Source of the DNA: UBA12170 sp964293475
GTDB taxonomy: Bacteria > Bacteroidota > Bacteroidia > Bacteroidales > UBA12170
Assembly (NCBI GenBank): GCA_964293475.1
Contig: CAXYYJ010000026.1
Coordinates: 10,541 to 74,540, forward strand
Direction of reading: 5' to 3'
Length of the DNA: 64,000 bases
Shown here piece after piece: positions 36,885 through 45,214 of this stretch. The number at the start of each line of letters is the position of its first letter. Position 1 is the first letter of the stretch. Both the position numbers and the translations under genes were made by a program. The notes beneath the pieces were generated by a model. That model made no database searches. It was not told the DNA's origin and saw only the letters and a list, made by a program, of their open reading frames with translations.

Positions 36885-36892
36885 TACCTTTG
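36885..36892 (+). promoter_or_regulatory. TAnnTTTG element before the His-rich gene
   Basis: TACCTTTG ends four bases before the ATG of the first gene of the putative metal locus, the common Bacteroidota arrangement giving a very short leader. The nearest TTTG upstream (36856-36859) is 25 bases away, longer than ideal. Confidence 0.4.
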
Positions 36893-36896
36893 CGCC

Positions 36897-37259
36897 ATGA
36901 AAAAACTTGCAGGTATCGGTGCTATTGTTTTGGGGTTGATTTTCGCCTTCCCCATTCTTTTTCAATCTGTACATGCCTTTAAGCATCATATTCTTGCTCA
37001 TCATCACGAGGTTAGCTGTTGTTCGATTCATCATCACGAAACCGAAACCACCGAAAATCACCAACAAGCCATTGATGAAACTTTGGAACTCTGCCCCATC
37101 TGTGAATACCAGATTGTTTCATTCCCAACGCCACAGCCTGTTCAAGTGGTGGTCAAATTCCAATTTATTGATACCAGAAATTATTTTCATTACTCTCAAC
37201 CATTTGCCCACGATGTAAGTCAAATCACATCGCTCAGAGGCCCTCCCCAATCCTGCTAG
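36897..37259 (+). CDS. Small His-rich exported protein with RGPP tail
   Basis: A 120-residue protein with an N-terminal membrane or signal helix (about residues 4-24), then a metal-ligand-rich segment: FKHHILAHHHEVSCCSIHHHETET, then CPICEYQIVSF, and the C-terminal SLRGPPQSC. Clusters of His and Cys suggest binding of zinc, copper or another transition metal. The same layout (helix, His cluster, CP motif, RGPP near the end) recurs in the gene just after the TonB receptor. I know of no name for the family. A metal-delivery or sensing role next to the receptor is inferred from composition and position. Confidence 0.75.
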   Translation: MKKLAGIGAIVLGLIFAFPILFQSVHAFKHHILAHHHEVSCCSIHHHETETTENHQQAIDETLELCPICEYQIVSFPTPQPVQVVVKFQFIDTRNYFHYSQPFAHDVSQITSLRGPPQSC

Positions 37260-37280
37260 CTTTTTATTGGTTTTCTTTTC

Positions 37281-37348
37281 TTGCAGCGGCATAATTTATT
37301 ATTCTTAGCCTTTCTCTTCTTTGAAAGCGTGCATAATTTAAGCTGCAA
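37281..37348 (+). promoter_or_regulatory. Repeat-bearing leader of the TonB receptor gene
   Basis: GCATAATTTA occurs twice (37289-37298 and 37331-37340), enclosed by an inverted pair TTGCAGC (37281-37287) and GCTGCAA (37342-37348). The arrangement could be a regulator site or a structured leader ahead of the receptor gene. No known riboswitch consensus is visible. Confidence 0.35.
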
Positions 37349-37443
37349 ATCAACTTAGAAAGACAAACCACAATATTTTCTCACTTTTTCTTAAAGTCCT
37401 TATAATCATTTTACTAAGGGCAGAATATCATAAGTTAGCACCA

Positions 37444-39852
37444 ATGAAACAAATTTTATTCGTAGCAATCATAGCTTTCCTGGCCATTCAGTCATTCGGA
37501 CAAACGGGCCAAATCAGCGGGCAGGTGCTTGATGAAAAAGGCCTGATTTTACCCGGAGCAACTTTGGTTGTTGTGGAAAATCAACTGGCTAGTACCACCA
37601 ATAATCAGGGTGATTTTGTTTTGGGGCCCTTGAAATATGGGGTTTATCATATCCACACATCTTTTTTGGGATATAGTTGTCAGGATGTCGAAATCCGTGT
37701 AAATCAGAAACAAAACCAGATTGTAATAACCATGAAGCCCGCCGTTGAGCAGCTGGACGAAGTAACCATTACCGACCATACCCACGATCACCGAAAAAAT
37801 CAGGACCCGCTGAATGTGGAGCAAGTAAATCAGGAATATCTGAACCGAAACCGAGGCGGGAGTCTTATGCAGTCGCTGGAGCGGCTTCCCGGTGTTTCGA
37901 CCATTGAAATTGGCAGCGGACAATCGAAGCCTGTGATTAGAGGATTGAGTTTTAACCGCGTGGTGGTGGTTGAAAATGGATTGAAACACGAAGGACAACA
38001 ATGGGGACTGGAACACGGGCTCGAAATTGACCAATACGCGGTTGAAAATGTGGAAGTTATAAAAGGTCCTGCATCGCTGCTCTATGGCTCCGATGCCATT
38101 GGTGGAATTATCGATATTAAACCACTCAGGTTTCCACAGCCCAAAACCCTGAAAGCCAGTGTAGAAACTCATTATAAGTCGAACAACCATTCCCTGGGCT
38201 ACAGCATTCATCTGGAAGGAAGACGAGAAAAATGGTTCTTCAATGCCCGCATTTCGCAAATTCGTTTTTCCGATTTCCGGGTGCCAACCGACAGCGTTTC
38301 GGTCTATTCTTTCAAAGTTCCCCTCAAAGACCAAAGACTTCGAAATACAGCGGGAAATGAAAACGGACAGCATTTAGACCTGGGCTATATTTCATCGAAT
38401 TTTAACTCCACCTTCTACCTGAGCCGCTATAATTCGCAAAGCGGATTTTTTGCCAACGCCCATGGTTTGGAGCCCCGGCAGGTAGACACAGAACTTCACG
38501 ACAAATCCATCAGCGATATTCAGGAGCCATATCACAATGCCACCCATTATAAAATTACCAATGTGAGCCATATATATGCGGGGCTTCATCATTTGAGCCT
38601 GGAGGCCGGATACCAGAAAAACATCCGAACAGAATGGAGCGACTATGTTACCCACGGTTATATGCCATCCGAATTCCCAACCCATCTTTCTTTCCCCCGA
38701 AACTTAGAAGTGGGATTTAATAAAGATGTGTGGTCGGCCCAGTTGAAAGATGAAGTAAAAACAGGCAATCACCAATTTACAGTTGGTCTCAGCTCCGGTT
38801 GGCAGCACAATACCATCGATGGCCGGGGTTTTATTATTCCCGCCTTCGAACAGTTGAATCTGGGGGTTTTTGTCTACGACAAAATTAAAATAGGAACCCA
38901 ATGGTGGCTGCATGCCGGACTTCGTTACGATTATGGCCAGATATCGACCCACGAATATCACGATTGGTTTGAATCGCCCGTGATTACAGAAACGGATACC
39001 ATTTACACCTATCTTCAGCGAAGCTCAGATTTGACAAGGGTATTCAGCGAATTAACCTGGGCCATTGGAGTCAATTATAATACCGGGCATTTTTCGTTTA
39101 AAGCGAATGCGGGGAAGAGCTTCAGAATGCCCATTGCCAAGGAACTGGCATCGAATGGGGTTAATTATCACTTCTTTAGCTACGAAATTGGCGATAATGA
39201 TTTGGATGCCGAAACCAGCTATCAGGTCGACCTGACCACCGAATGGAATTTTCCTGTCTGGGCTGTACAAATAAGTCCTTTTGCCAGCTATTTTCCCAAT
39301 TACATTTATCTGAATCCTACATCAGATTATGACTTTCTCTACGGAGCTGGAAATCAGGTATTCAGGTACACCCAAAGCGAGGTGATGAGATACGGTGGCG
39401 AAATACATGCACACTATAAAATTCTCGACCATTTAAAAGCCGGATTCATTGGCGAATACATCTATTCCATACAAACAACCGGTCCGAAAAAAGGATTTGG
39501 ATTGCCCTTTGCCCCTCCGGCCAATGTTCTATTCAACCTTGCCTGGCAGACCAAAGGCGGAAAATATTTCACCGAACCCTTCTTCTCAGCCGACTATCAG
39601 TACACTTTTCCGCAGAATCAAATTGTTCCCCCCGAAAAAAAATCAGCGGGCTATCATCTCTTCCATATTTCGATGGGAACCAAAGTAAAACTGAAAAACC
39701 AAATGCTGGAGCTGAATGTTCAGGTAAAAAATCTATTCAATACCAAATACTATAACCACACCAGCTACTACAAACTCATCGACCTGCCAGAACCAGGTCG
39801 CAGTTTCATTGTTTCATTGAAAATTCCCATAACCATCGTCGGAAATGATTAA
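37444..39852 (+). CDS. TonB-dependent receptor, probably metal-related
   Basis: The 802-residue outer-membrane receptor has a signal peptide (to about residue 20), a carboxypeptidase-regulatory-like domain (about 22-98, GQVLDEKGLILPGATLVV), a plug domain (about 110-230, SLERLPGVSTIEIGSG, PVIRGLSF, ASLLYGSDAIGGIIDIKP) and a 22-strand barrel ending in VKNLFNTKYYNHTSYYKL. A His-rich linker (DHTHDHRKNQD) lies before the plug. It imports a ligand using TonB energy. Flanking His-rich small proteins and DUF4625 lipoproteins suggest a metal or metallophore, but this is inference. The next gene overlaps it by 8 bases. Confidence 0.9.
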   Translation: MKQILFVAIIAFLAIQSFGQTGQISGQVLDEKGLILPGATLVVVENQLASTTNNQGDFVLGPLKYGVYHIHTSFLGYSCQDVEIRVNQKQNQIVITMKPAVEQLDEVTITDHTHDHRKNQDPLNVEQVNQEYLNRNRGGSLMQSLERLPGVSTIEIGSGQSKPVIRGLSFNRVVVVENGLKHEGQQWGLEHGLEIDQYAVENVEVIKGPASLLYGSDAIGGIIDIKPLRFPQPKTLKASVETHYKSNNHSLGYSIHLEGRREKWFFNARISQIRFSDFRVPTDSVSVYSFKVPLKDQRLRNTAGNENGQHLDLGYISSNFNSTFYLSRYNSQSGFFANAHGLEPRQVDTELHDKSISDIQEPYHNATHYKITNVSHIYAGLHHLSLEAGYQKNIRTEWSDYVTHGYMPSEFPTHLSFPRNLEVGFNKDVWSAQLKDEVKTGNHQFTVGLSSGWQHNTIDGRGFIIPAFEQLNLGVFVYDKIKIGTQWWLHAGLRYDYGQISTHEYHDWFESPVITETDTIYTYLQRSSDLTRVFSELTWAIGVNYNTGHFSFKANAGKSFRMPIAKELASNGVNYHFFSYEIGDNDLDAETSYQVDLTTEWNFPVWAVQISPFASYFPNYIYLNPTSDYDFLYGAGNQVFRYTQSEVMRYGGEIHAHYKILDHLKAGFIGEYIYSIQTTGPKKGFGLPFAPPANVLFNLAWQTKGGKYFTEPFFSADYQYTFPQNQIVPPEKKSAGYHLFHISMGTKVKLKNQMLELNVQVKNLFNTKYYNHTSYYKLIDLPEPGRSFIVSLKIPITIVGND

Positions 39853-40171
39853 AAAACAATGGTTTAAACGGATTCTGGCGGTTGCCCTGCTGCTGCTTTT
39901 TATGAGCCCCGTGCTCATGAAAACAGCCCATTTTTTGGGGGTCCACCATCCGCATCACCATTGGTTAAGCGAGCTTTCCTACGAAAATCATCATACCGAT
40001 TGCCCTTACAAAACCTGGCATTTCTATCAGTTTATTCAAAGTTGGTTTGCCCCCAATTTCAAAGCCAGCCCCATTCTGATAGCCCTTATCCGGCTCCAGG
40101 ATTCACCCAAATTACTCAATAACGAATTCACCAGTTTTCTTCCCCGCGGACCTCCGCTTTCTTATTCCTGA
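39845..40171 (+). CDS. Small His-rich membrane-anchored protein with RGPP tail
   Basis: This 108-residue protein has one hydrophobic helix (about residues 9-25), the cluster HFLGVHHPHHHWL and a later NHHTDCPYKTWHFYQF, and ends FLPRGPPLSYS. The layout parallels the gene before the receptor: helix, His cluster, CP motif, hydrophobic stretch, RGPP. The start overlaps the receptor stop by 8 bases, which indicates translational coupling. Probably a partner of the receptor in metal binding (inference). Confidence 0.72.
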   Translation: MIKKQWFKRILAVALLLLFMSPVLMKTAHFLGVHHPHHHWLSELSYENHHTDCPYKTWHFYQFIQSWFAPNFKASPILIALIRLQDSPKLLNNEFTSFLPRGPPLSYS

Positions 40172-40232
40172 ACAAATTACCATCTATCCAATTCACAATA
40201 TTTCTTTATAAAAACTTAAATATTAATAGTTT

Positions 40233-40685
40233 ATGCAATACAATATAAAACTCATCATGCTTATGATGCTCACCGCTGGAATACTTTTTTCCTGCAAAAA
40301 AGATGAAGAAACAATCGAAAAACCAACCATCAGCAATTTTGAGCTGGGTTATGGAAATAGTGGCTCTACCTATGCAGGTAATGACCTGCACATGGATGGC
40401 GAGGTGGTTGCCGGTGGTAAAATTAACACCATCAGAGTAACCATTCATCCCGAAGGCGAAGAACATAAATCAACCAGCGACGCAGGCTGGGAAATTGACA
40501 CAACCTATTCCAGCTTTTATGGACTGAAAAATACCAACTTTCACGAGCATCTGGATGTGCCAGCAACGGCCGATACAGGCCATTATCATTTCCATTTTAT
40601 TGTGGTCGATTTGGAAGGAAACAGTACCGAACTGGAAAGAGAATTGCATGTTCTCTCAGATTCAATAGCAGGAATAAACTACTAG
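40233..40685 (+). CDS. DUF4625 lipoprotein
   Basis: The 150-residue protein has a lipobox (ILFSC, Cys near residue 21) and a DUF4625 domain: KPTISNFELGYGNSG, AGNDLHMDGEVVAGGKINTI and a His-rich end HYHFHFIVVDLEGN. DUF4625 proteins in Bacteroidota commonly accompany TonB receptors. Several His residues (HEHL, HYHFHF) could hold a metal. It is followed after 2 bases by a related lipoprotein. Confidence 0.85.
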   Translation: MQYNIKLIMLMMLTAGILFSCKKDEETIEKPTISNFELGYGNSGSTYAGNDLHMDGEVVAGGKINTIRVTIHPEGEEHKSTSDAGWEIDTTYSSFYGLKNTNFHEHLDVPATADTGHYHFHFIVVDLEGNSTELERELHVLSDSIAGINY

Positions 40686-40687
40686 AT

Positions 40688-41173
40688 ATGAAGAATATAG
40701 CTTTTATTGGCCTGTCATTAAGCATGATTATAGCTTTTAGCTGTGCAAAAAAAAATCAAGTTGACGATATACTTCCAACGATTGATGTATCTGGAGAAAA
40801 TGCTTTCCCGACTAACTGTGATACCCTATATTTGGGAGAAACCGCTCAAATAGTGATTAAACTCAACGACAACAAGGAGTTGGGATCCTACAGCATTGAT
40901 ATTCACAACAATTTCGACCATCACAGCCATACCACCGAAGTGATTGCCTGCGAAGACGATGAAGACAAAATCGCTTTAAACCCATTTCTATATATCCAGT
41001 CGTTTAGTCTGCCCGATGGGCTTACTTCTTACCAAACCAACCTGTCGATTCAAATCCCCGCCGATGTGGACCCTGGTGATTACCATTTTTTAATTCGGGT
41101 TACCGACAACGAAGGCTGGCAGGCTTTGAAAGGACTGAGCATTAAACTTTTAATTCCAACTAATAACAATTAA
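40688..41173 (+). CDS. Second DUF4625-like lipoprotein
   Basis: The 161-residue protein has a lipobox (IAFSC, Cys near residue 19), and the domain matches its neighbour in layout: LYLGETAQIVIKLNDNKELGSYSIDIHNNFDHHSHTTEV and DPGDYHFLIRVTDNEGW. A His cluster (FDHHSHT) is again present. It is the last gene of the putative metal locus; the AT-rich restriction island starts after it. Confidence 0.82.
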   Translation: MKNIAFIGLSLSMIIAFSCAKKNQVDDILPTIDVSGENAFPTNCDTLYLGETAQIVIKLNDNKELGSYSIDIHNNFDHHSHTTEVIACEDDEDKIALNPFLYIQSFSLPDGLTSYQTNLSIQIPADVDPGDYHFLIRVTDNEGWQALKGLSIKLLIPTNNN

Positions 41174-41366
41174 TTGCAGCCCTGAACTAATCAACCAACT
41201 CACCAAACGAGCCAACATAAATAAAGACCAAAAAATATAGCCCATTGTGGCCCCTATTTTGGATTTTCACGAGCATTCAAACATTTGGGAGGACTATACC
41301 CAAACAAAAAAAAGTGGACAAACAAGCCTGAATATTATAATTATATACAAACGGCGTAAATTACTT

Positions 41367-41385
41367 ATGGACTTTTTTTGTCCAT
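41367..41385. promoter_or_regulatory. Candidate controller-protein operator
   Basis: ATGGAC (41367-41372) and GTCCAT (41380-41385) are exact inverse copies across seven T and cover the -33 element of the promoter below. A further half-site-like GTGGAC lies at 41314-41319. It is placed well for autoregulation by the XRE controller encoded next; binding is inferred. Confidence 0.5.
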
Positions 41386-41408
41386 TTAAAAAGAATTTCT
41401 TATCTTTG
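41377..41408 (+). promoter_or_regulatory. Promoter of the restriction-modification operon
   Basis: TTTG at 41377-41380, a spacer of exactly 20 bases and TATCTTTG at 41401-41408 match the Bacteroidota promoter consensus. The controller gene ATG follows 18 bases later. Confidence 0.75.
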
Positions 41409-41425
41409 AATAAAATTTGGCCGGA

Positions 41426-41749
41426 ATGGTGAATATAAAAAAACATACAACTTTTGGAGAACATCTCAGACTATTGAGAGGAAATTCAGGAATGACTTTA
41501 AAAGAAGTTGCAGCAGAGATCGAAATTGATCCTTCACTGCTTGCGAAAATTGAACGTCATCAAAGGCGACCTACGAAGCAGTTAATTAAAAATGTTGCAT
41601 CCTTCTTTAAAGTTGATGAGAAAGAGTTACTTAATGAAGTATTGAGCGACCAAATTGCTTATAAGATTTTGGACGAAGATGCTGATTTAAATATACTTAA
41701 AGTTGCAGAAGAAAAAGTGTCTTACTTAAAAACCTTACGAAATGAATAA
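41426..41749 (+). CDS. XRE-family controller protein of R-M operon
   Basis: The ATG at 41426 gives a 107-residue protein; an upstream TTG at 41417 would overlap the promoter leader. The helix-turn-helix (about residues 9-66) reads FGEHLRLLRGNSGMTLKEVAAEIEIDPSLLAKIERHQRRPTKQLI. It is the first gene of a four-gene operon with a methyltransferase and two nuclease-like proteins, the usual place of a C (controller) protein that times restriction after entry into a new host. A palindrome covers its promoter. The methyltransferase gene overlaps its end by 8 bases. Confidence 0.85.
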   Translation: MVNIKKHTTFGEHLRLLRGNSGMTLKEVAAEIEIDPSLLAKIERHQRRPTKQLIKNVASFFKVDEKELLNEVLSDQIAYKILDEDADLNILKVAEEKVSYLKTLRNE

Positions 41750-42722
41750 AACGATGACCAGAAACAAAGAGCTTCTGACGTTTTTCGGAGAAGTACAACA
41801 CAAGGGACAAAGAATTGAAATCGGTTTTGAAAACGCCCAAAAACCGACTTTATTCTATCAACATCCCAATGGTCAACTCTGGCAAGGAGACAGCATAGAT
41901 TGGCTAAAATCACTTTCAGACGAAAGCGTAGATTTGATTTTTGCAGACCCTCCTTATAATATAAGAAAAGCAGATTGGGACACTTTTGAAAGCCAAGAAG
42001 AATACATCAAGTTTTCTATGAATTGGATTGAACAAGCTGAAAGGGTTCTTAAACCGACTGGAACCTTATTTATTTGCGGTTTTTCAGAAATACTTGCTGA
42101 CATAAAACATCCTGCATCAAAACTTTTCAAATCTTGCCGATGGATTGTTTGGCATTACAAAAACAAAGCGAATCTTGGTAAAGACTGGGGTAGAAGTCAC
42201 GAAAGTATTTTGCATTTCCGCAAGACAAAAAATTTTACTTTTAATATAGATGACATTCGTATACCATATGGTGATCACACTTTGAAATATCCAAGCCATC
42301 CACAAGCAGAAACTAGCCAATACGGCAACGGTAAAAATGGCAAGCACATTTGGGAACCGAACCCAATTGGAGCAAAACCAAAGGATGTTTTGGAAATTCC
42401 ACAAGATATAATTGAAGTGCCTACAACTTGCAACGGAATGCACGAAAAAACACCACATCCAACACAAAAACCTGAAGAACTGCTTAGAAAACTTATTTTA
42501 TCTTCCACCAACATTGGGGATACCATCATTGACCCATTTTGTGGTTCAGGCACAACACCAGTTTGTGCTGAACAGCTTAATCGAAAGTGGATGGCTTGCG
42601 ACCTATCAGCGGAATATTTAGATTGGGCAGCAAATAGAATTGAACTCGTTGAAGAATGGGGAATTGAAAAGTGGCTCAAGTATGATTTTGATAACCAAAA
42701 AAGACGAAACTCTATAAGATGA
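41742..42722 (+). CDS. DNA methyltransferase, beta-class (N6-adenine or N4-cytosine)
   Basis: The 326-residue enzyme has the catalytic motif IV as FADPPYN (near residue 70) before the S-adenosylmethionine motif I as DPFCGSGTTPV (near residue 270), the order of beta-class amino-methyltransferases. The region between (about 150-240) is the target recognition domain. DPPY favours adenine but N4-cytosine cannot be excluded, and the recognition sequence is not predictable. It overlaps the controller gene by 8 bases and the next gene by 4. It would protect host DNA from the operon's nuclease. Confidence 0.92.
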   Translation: MNKTMTRNKELLTFFGEVQHKGQRIEIGFENAQKPTLFYQHPNGQLWQGDSIDWLKSLSDESVDLIFADPPYNIRKADWDTFESQEEYIKFSMNWIEQAERVLKPTGTLFICGFSEILADIKHPASKLFKSCRWIVWHYKNKANLGKDWGRSHESILHFRKTKNFTFNIDDIRIPYGDHTLKYPSHPQAETSQYGNGKNGKHIWEPNPIGAKPKDVLEIPQDIIEVPTTCNGMHEKTPHPTQKPEELLRKLILSSTNIGDTIIDPFCGSGTTPVCAEQLNRKWMACDLSAEYLDWAANRIELVEEWGIEKWLKYDFDNQKRRNSIR

Positions 42723-43246
42723 ATAAAGACGAAACATTAAAAGCATTTGATAATTCTGTAAAAACATTTCTTGATAAAGACAGTTACTTGCTTCATCATA
42801 ACATTTATGAACGAAGTATCACTCATAAACTAGCTGAATATCTCCAGTATAACTTTCCTAATTTTAATGTCGACTGTGAATATAATGGTGATATTGACAA
42901 TATCGACAATTTAAGAAAGCAATTAAATATTTCGGACGAAGTAATGTTTGAAATTGGTCGTCAAAAAATAAGTATTAATAAAATCTATTCTGTTTATCCT
43001 GATATTATAATACACATCAGGGGAACAAATGTAAATAATCACTTGGTTATTGAAGTAAAAAAAGATAATGGCGATGATAATGATAAAGAATTTGATTTAA
43101 TTAAATTGAAGGAATTTACAAATCAATATGGTTATCGCATGGGTGTATATATAGAATTTTTAACTGGTATTGATGCTTCAATTGCATCTATACGTTATTT
43201 CCAAAATGGTATTGAAAAGAATACTGGTAATCTAAATGAAATATGA
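42719..43246 (+). CDS. PD-(D/E)XK-like protein of R-M operon
   Basis: The 175-residue protein contains a good PD-(D/E)XK signature: PDIIIHIRG with Asp95, then LVIEVKK with Glu112 and Lys114, preceded by a helix SITHKLAEYLQYNFPNF. This fold occurs in restriction enzymes and many repair nucleases. It is joined by 4-base overlaps to the methyltransferase before and the putative endonuclease after. It could be a second nuclease subunit, a nicking enzyme or an accessory specificity protein; none of these is certain. Confidence 0.65.
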   Translation: MNKDETLKAFDNSVKTFLDKDSYLLHHNIYERSITHKLAEYLQYNFPNFNVDCEYNGDIDNIDNLRKQLNISDEVMFEIGRQKISINKIYSVYPDIIIHIRGTNVNNHLVIEVKKDNGDDNDKEFDLIKLKEFTNQYGYRMGVYIEFLTGIDASIASIRYFQNGIEKNTGNLNEI

Positions 43247-44139
43247 ATTTAAAACAACTTATAAATAAGGCCAAAGACAAGAGAAATTTTGCTGACTTGA
43301 GGGCATATATAAAGTTTTGTGATGAATACCTGAGCTACATTTCAGATAATCTCCAAGCAATAATAGTTTCTCAAAATGAAAATCATTATAGCTTCTATCA
43401 ATACAAAAAGGAGGGGAATTTTCAAATCACTAGACCGATTAACTCCAACCTAATGTATGATGCAAATGGATTTTCAACAGACTCCAAAGAGCTTCTAAAA
43501 ATCTTACAGAACATAAAGACTATCAATAAAAAGGATGAAAATCTGAGAAGTATCATCAATAAAGTCACATACACCATACAGCAATCAATTGGTTCAGCAT
43601 TAGACGGCTTGCCAGCTGGACAATCAAATACAGCAAGGAAATTGAATGGTGATTTATTCGAGCATTTTATACGTTTAATCATTAATGAAATAGGAATTTA
43701 CTGCAAATCAGGAACAGTACAAGTCCCCGTAATTGTGGACGGTGAACCATCATTCAATATGAATTATCAGCACGATTTAATAATCGAAAAGGACAATCAT
43801 ATTAAGGTTATTGGCTCTATCAAAACATCAAGCAAAGATCGTATTGATAAAATATTCATCGATAAATTCCTTTATAACAAACTTACAGATAAAACCACGC
43901 CACACATTGCAATTTTTCTAAATGATGTCCAAAGAAAGAGAACGAAAAGAGAAAACGAATACGGTATCAATGCAACATTTTTACCTGGCCATTTCAAAGG
44001 TTATACAGTAAAACTCAACCCACTTGACGGAGTATATTATTGCGATATCAGACCAAATATGAGAACAGAACCCATTTTAATAGACCATATCAAAACGTTT
44101 GACAACTTATTGATTGAAGATATTTGGAACCTTATTTAA
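43243..44139 (+). CDS. Putative type II restriction endonuclease
   Basis: The 298-residue protein is the last gene of the controller-methyltransferase operon, where the endonuclease is expected. Its middle reads NYQHDLIIEKDNHIKVIGSIKTSSKDR; Asp178, then Ser192-Ile-Lys194 resemble a PD-(D/E)XK core in which the usual Glu is replaced. A helix GDLFEHFIRLIINE precedes the core, as in many restriction enzymes. The target sequence is unknown. Confidence rests on context plus this motif; the neighbouring 175-residue protein may share the cleavage role. Confidence 0.7.
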   Translation: MNLKQLINKAKDKRNFADLRAYIKFCDEYLSYISDNLQAIIVSQNENHYSFYQYKKEGNFQITRPINSNLMYDANGFSTDSKELLKILQNIKTINKKDENLRSIINKVTYTIQQSIGSALDGLPAGQSNTARKLNGDLFEHFIRLIINEIGIYCKSGTVQVPVIVDGEPSFNMNYQHDLIIEKDNHIKVIGSIKTSSKDRIDKIFIDKFLYNKLTDKTTPHIAIFLNDVQRKRTKRENEYGINATFLPGHFKGYTVKLNPLDGVYYCDIRPNMRTEPILIDHIKTFDNLLIEDIWNLI

Positions 44140-44151
44140 AACTCTTCGCAA

Positions 44152-44229
44152 ATGGAAAAAAATATAGCAAATAATAAAATTGTAATTATAACAAATTATA
44201 GTAAGGATTATTGGACAGAAAACTATTAA
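44152..44229 (+). pseudogene. Short remnant or tiny reading frame after the R-M operon
   Basis: In the 303-base gap 44140-44442 a 25-codon frame reads MEKNIANNKIVIITNYSKDY and ends WTENY. The text looks like the start of a real protein that stops early. It may be debris of a deleted gene. The rest of the gap is AT-rich and shows nothing recognisable. Confidence 0.25.
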
Positions 44230-44442
44230 TTAATTGAATTTCCTATGGCCAATGCCTCGCCCCTAATTTTATGAATTAGTATTTATAAATGACAAACTAT
44301 TAGATGGATATAAATATACGTATTTAAAAAAACCATAAGAGATTAATACCAAAATATACTTTTATATATGAATTGATTTAAAGAAACTGTCGTTAATCAT
44401 AAAGATGAGATTATTGATTTATTTACTACCAACCAAAACCTT

Positions 44443-44943
44443 ATGCAACTAGATAGCTCGATTATAACAGGAATTTCAACTCTTTTAGCTGTTGGAATAA
44501 CATTATACTTCACGACAAAAAGAGATAAGAATAAATTCATTCAAGACTTAAAGTTGAAAGAATATATTGATGTAGAAACATTCTACATAAATTTAGTAGC
44601 ATCAATTGAAAAGACAAAAAGATATACTAAACATGGAGAAAATTATAAAGAATTAATAAATGAGAATTCTCTAATTTCTGCAAAAGCAAATTTGATTGCA
44701 TCAACATCAATTAACGAACAACTGAGTAGGGTTAGCATTTTGTTATTCGATTGGACAACAAATTACAGACAAAGTCTGCCAACAAAAATTGGCGACACTG
44801 GTTTTGGTGTAATCTCAAATATGGACATTAGATATAAAGACAAGGCGGATGAAATATATCCAATTTTGAATATAGAAATCGGAAAACTTATCGAAATGAT
44901 AAAAGCTGAATTGAATAGACAAAAGAAAATCTTGAATAAATAA
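44443..44943 (+). CDS. Membrane-anchored protein of unknown function in the island
   Basis: The 166-residue protein has one N-terminal membrane helix (about residues 6-24, SIITGISTLLAVGITLYF) followed by a mostly helical cytoplasmic part. No family is recognised. Its AT-rich composition matches the restriction operon and DUF3800 gene around it, suggesting it arrived with the island. Confidence 0.65.
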   Translation: MQLDSSIITGISTLLAVGITLYFTTKRDKNKFIQDLKLKEYIDVETFYINLVASIEKTKRYTKHGENYKELINENSLISAKANLIASTSINEQLSRVSILLFDWTTNYRQSLPTKIGDTGFGVISNMDIRYKDKADEIYPILNIEIGKLIEMIKAELNRQKKILNK

Positions 44944-45214
44944 AAAGAAAGTAGAAAAATTAATACTTTATGCTGACATATACTATTTACAGCATAGAGT
45001 TAAGAACGAAGCGTTGCTCGACAACAAATCTTCATAAAGAATATCGCTCTGTAACTAATTCAACTCATTGTATCATAAGTATATTTTCCCATAAATACAA
45101 TAATTTAACGCACAATCGGGCTTAGAAATATTGAATTTTTTCTAAAAAAGTTCTTCTGGATTAGTTTAAAACAGTGTTTGTACCTACTTTATGTAAATTT
45201 TTAAAATCAATAAA

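Noticed and set aside
37260..37443. Cobalamin or other riboswitch before the TonB receptor gene
   Set aside because: No B12-box or other known riboswitch core sequence is present; only short repeats are seen.
41247..41432. 61-codon frame before the controller gene
   Set aside because: It spans the promoter and operator palindrome of the restriction operon, ends inside the controller gene and resembles no protein.
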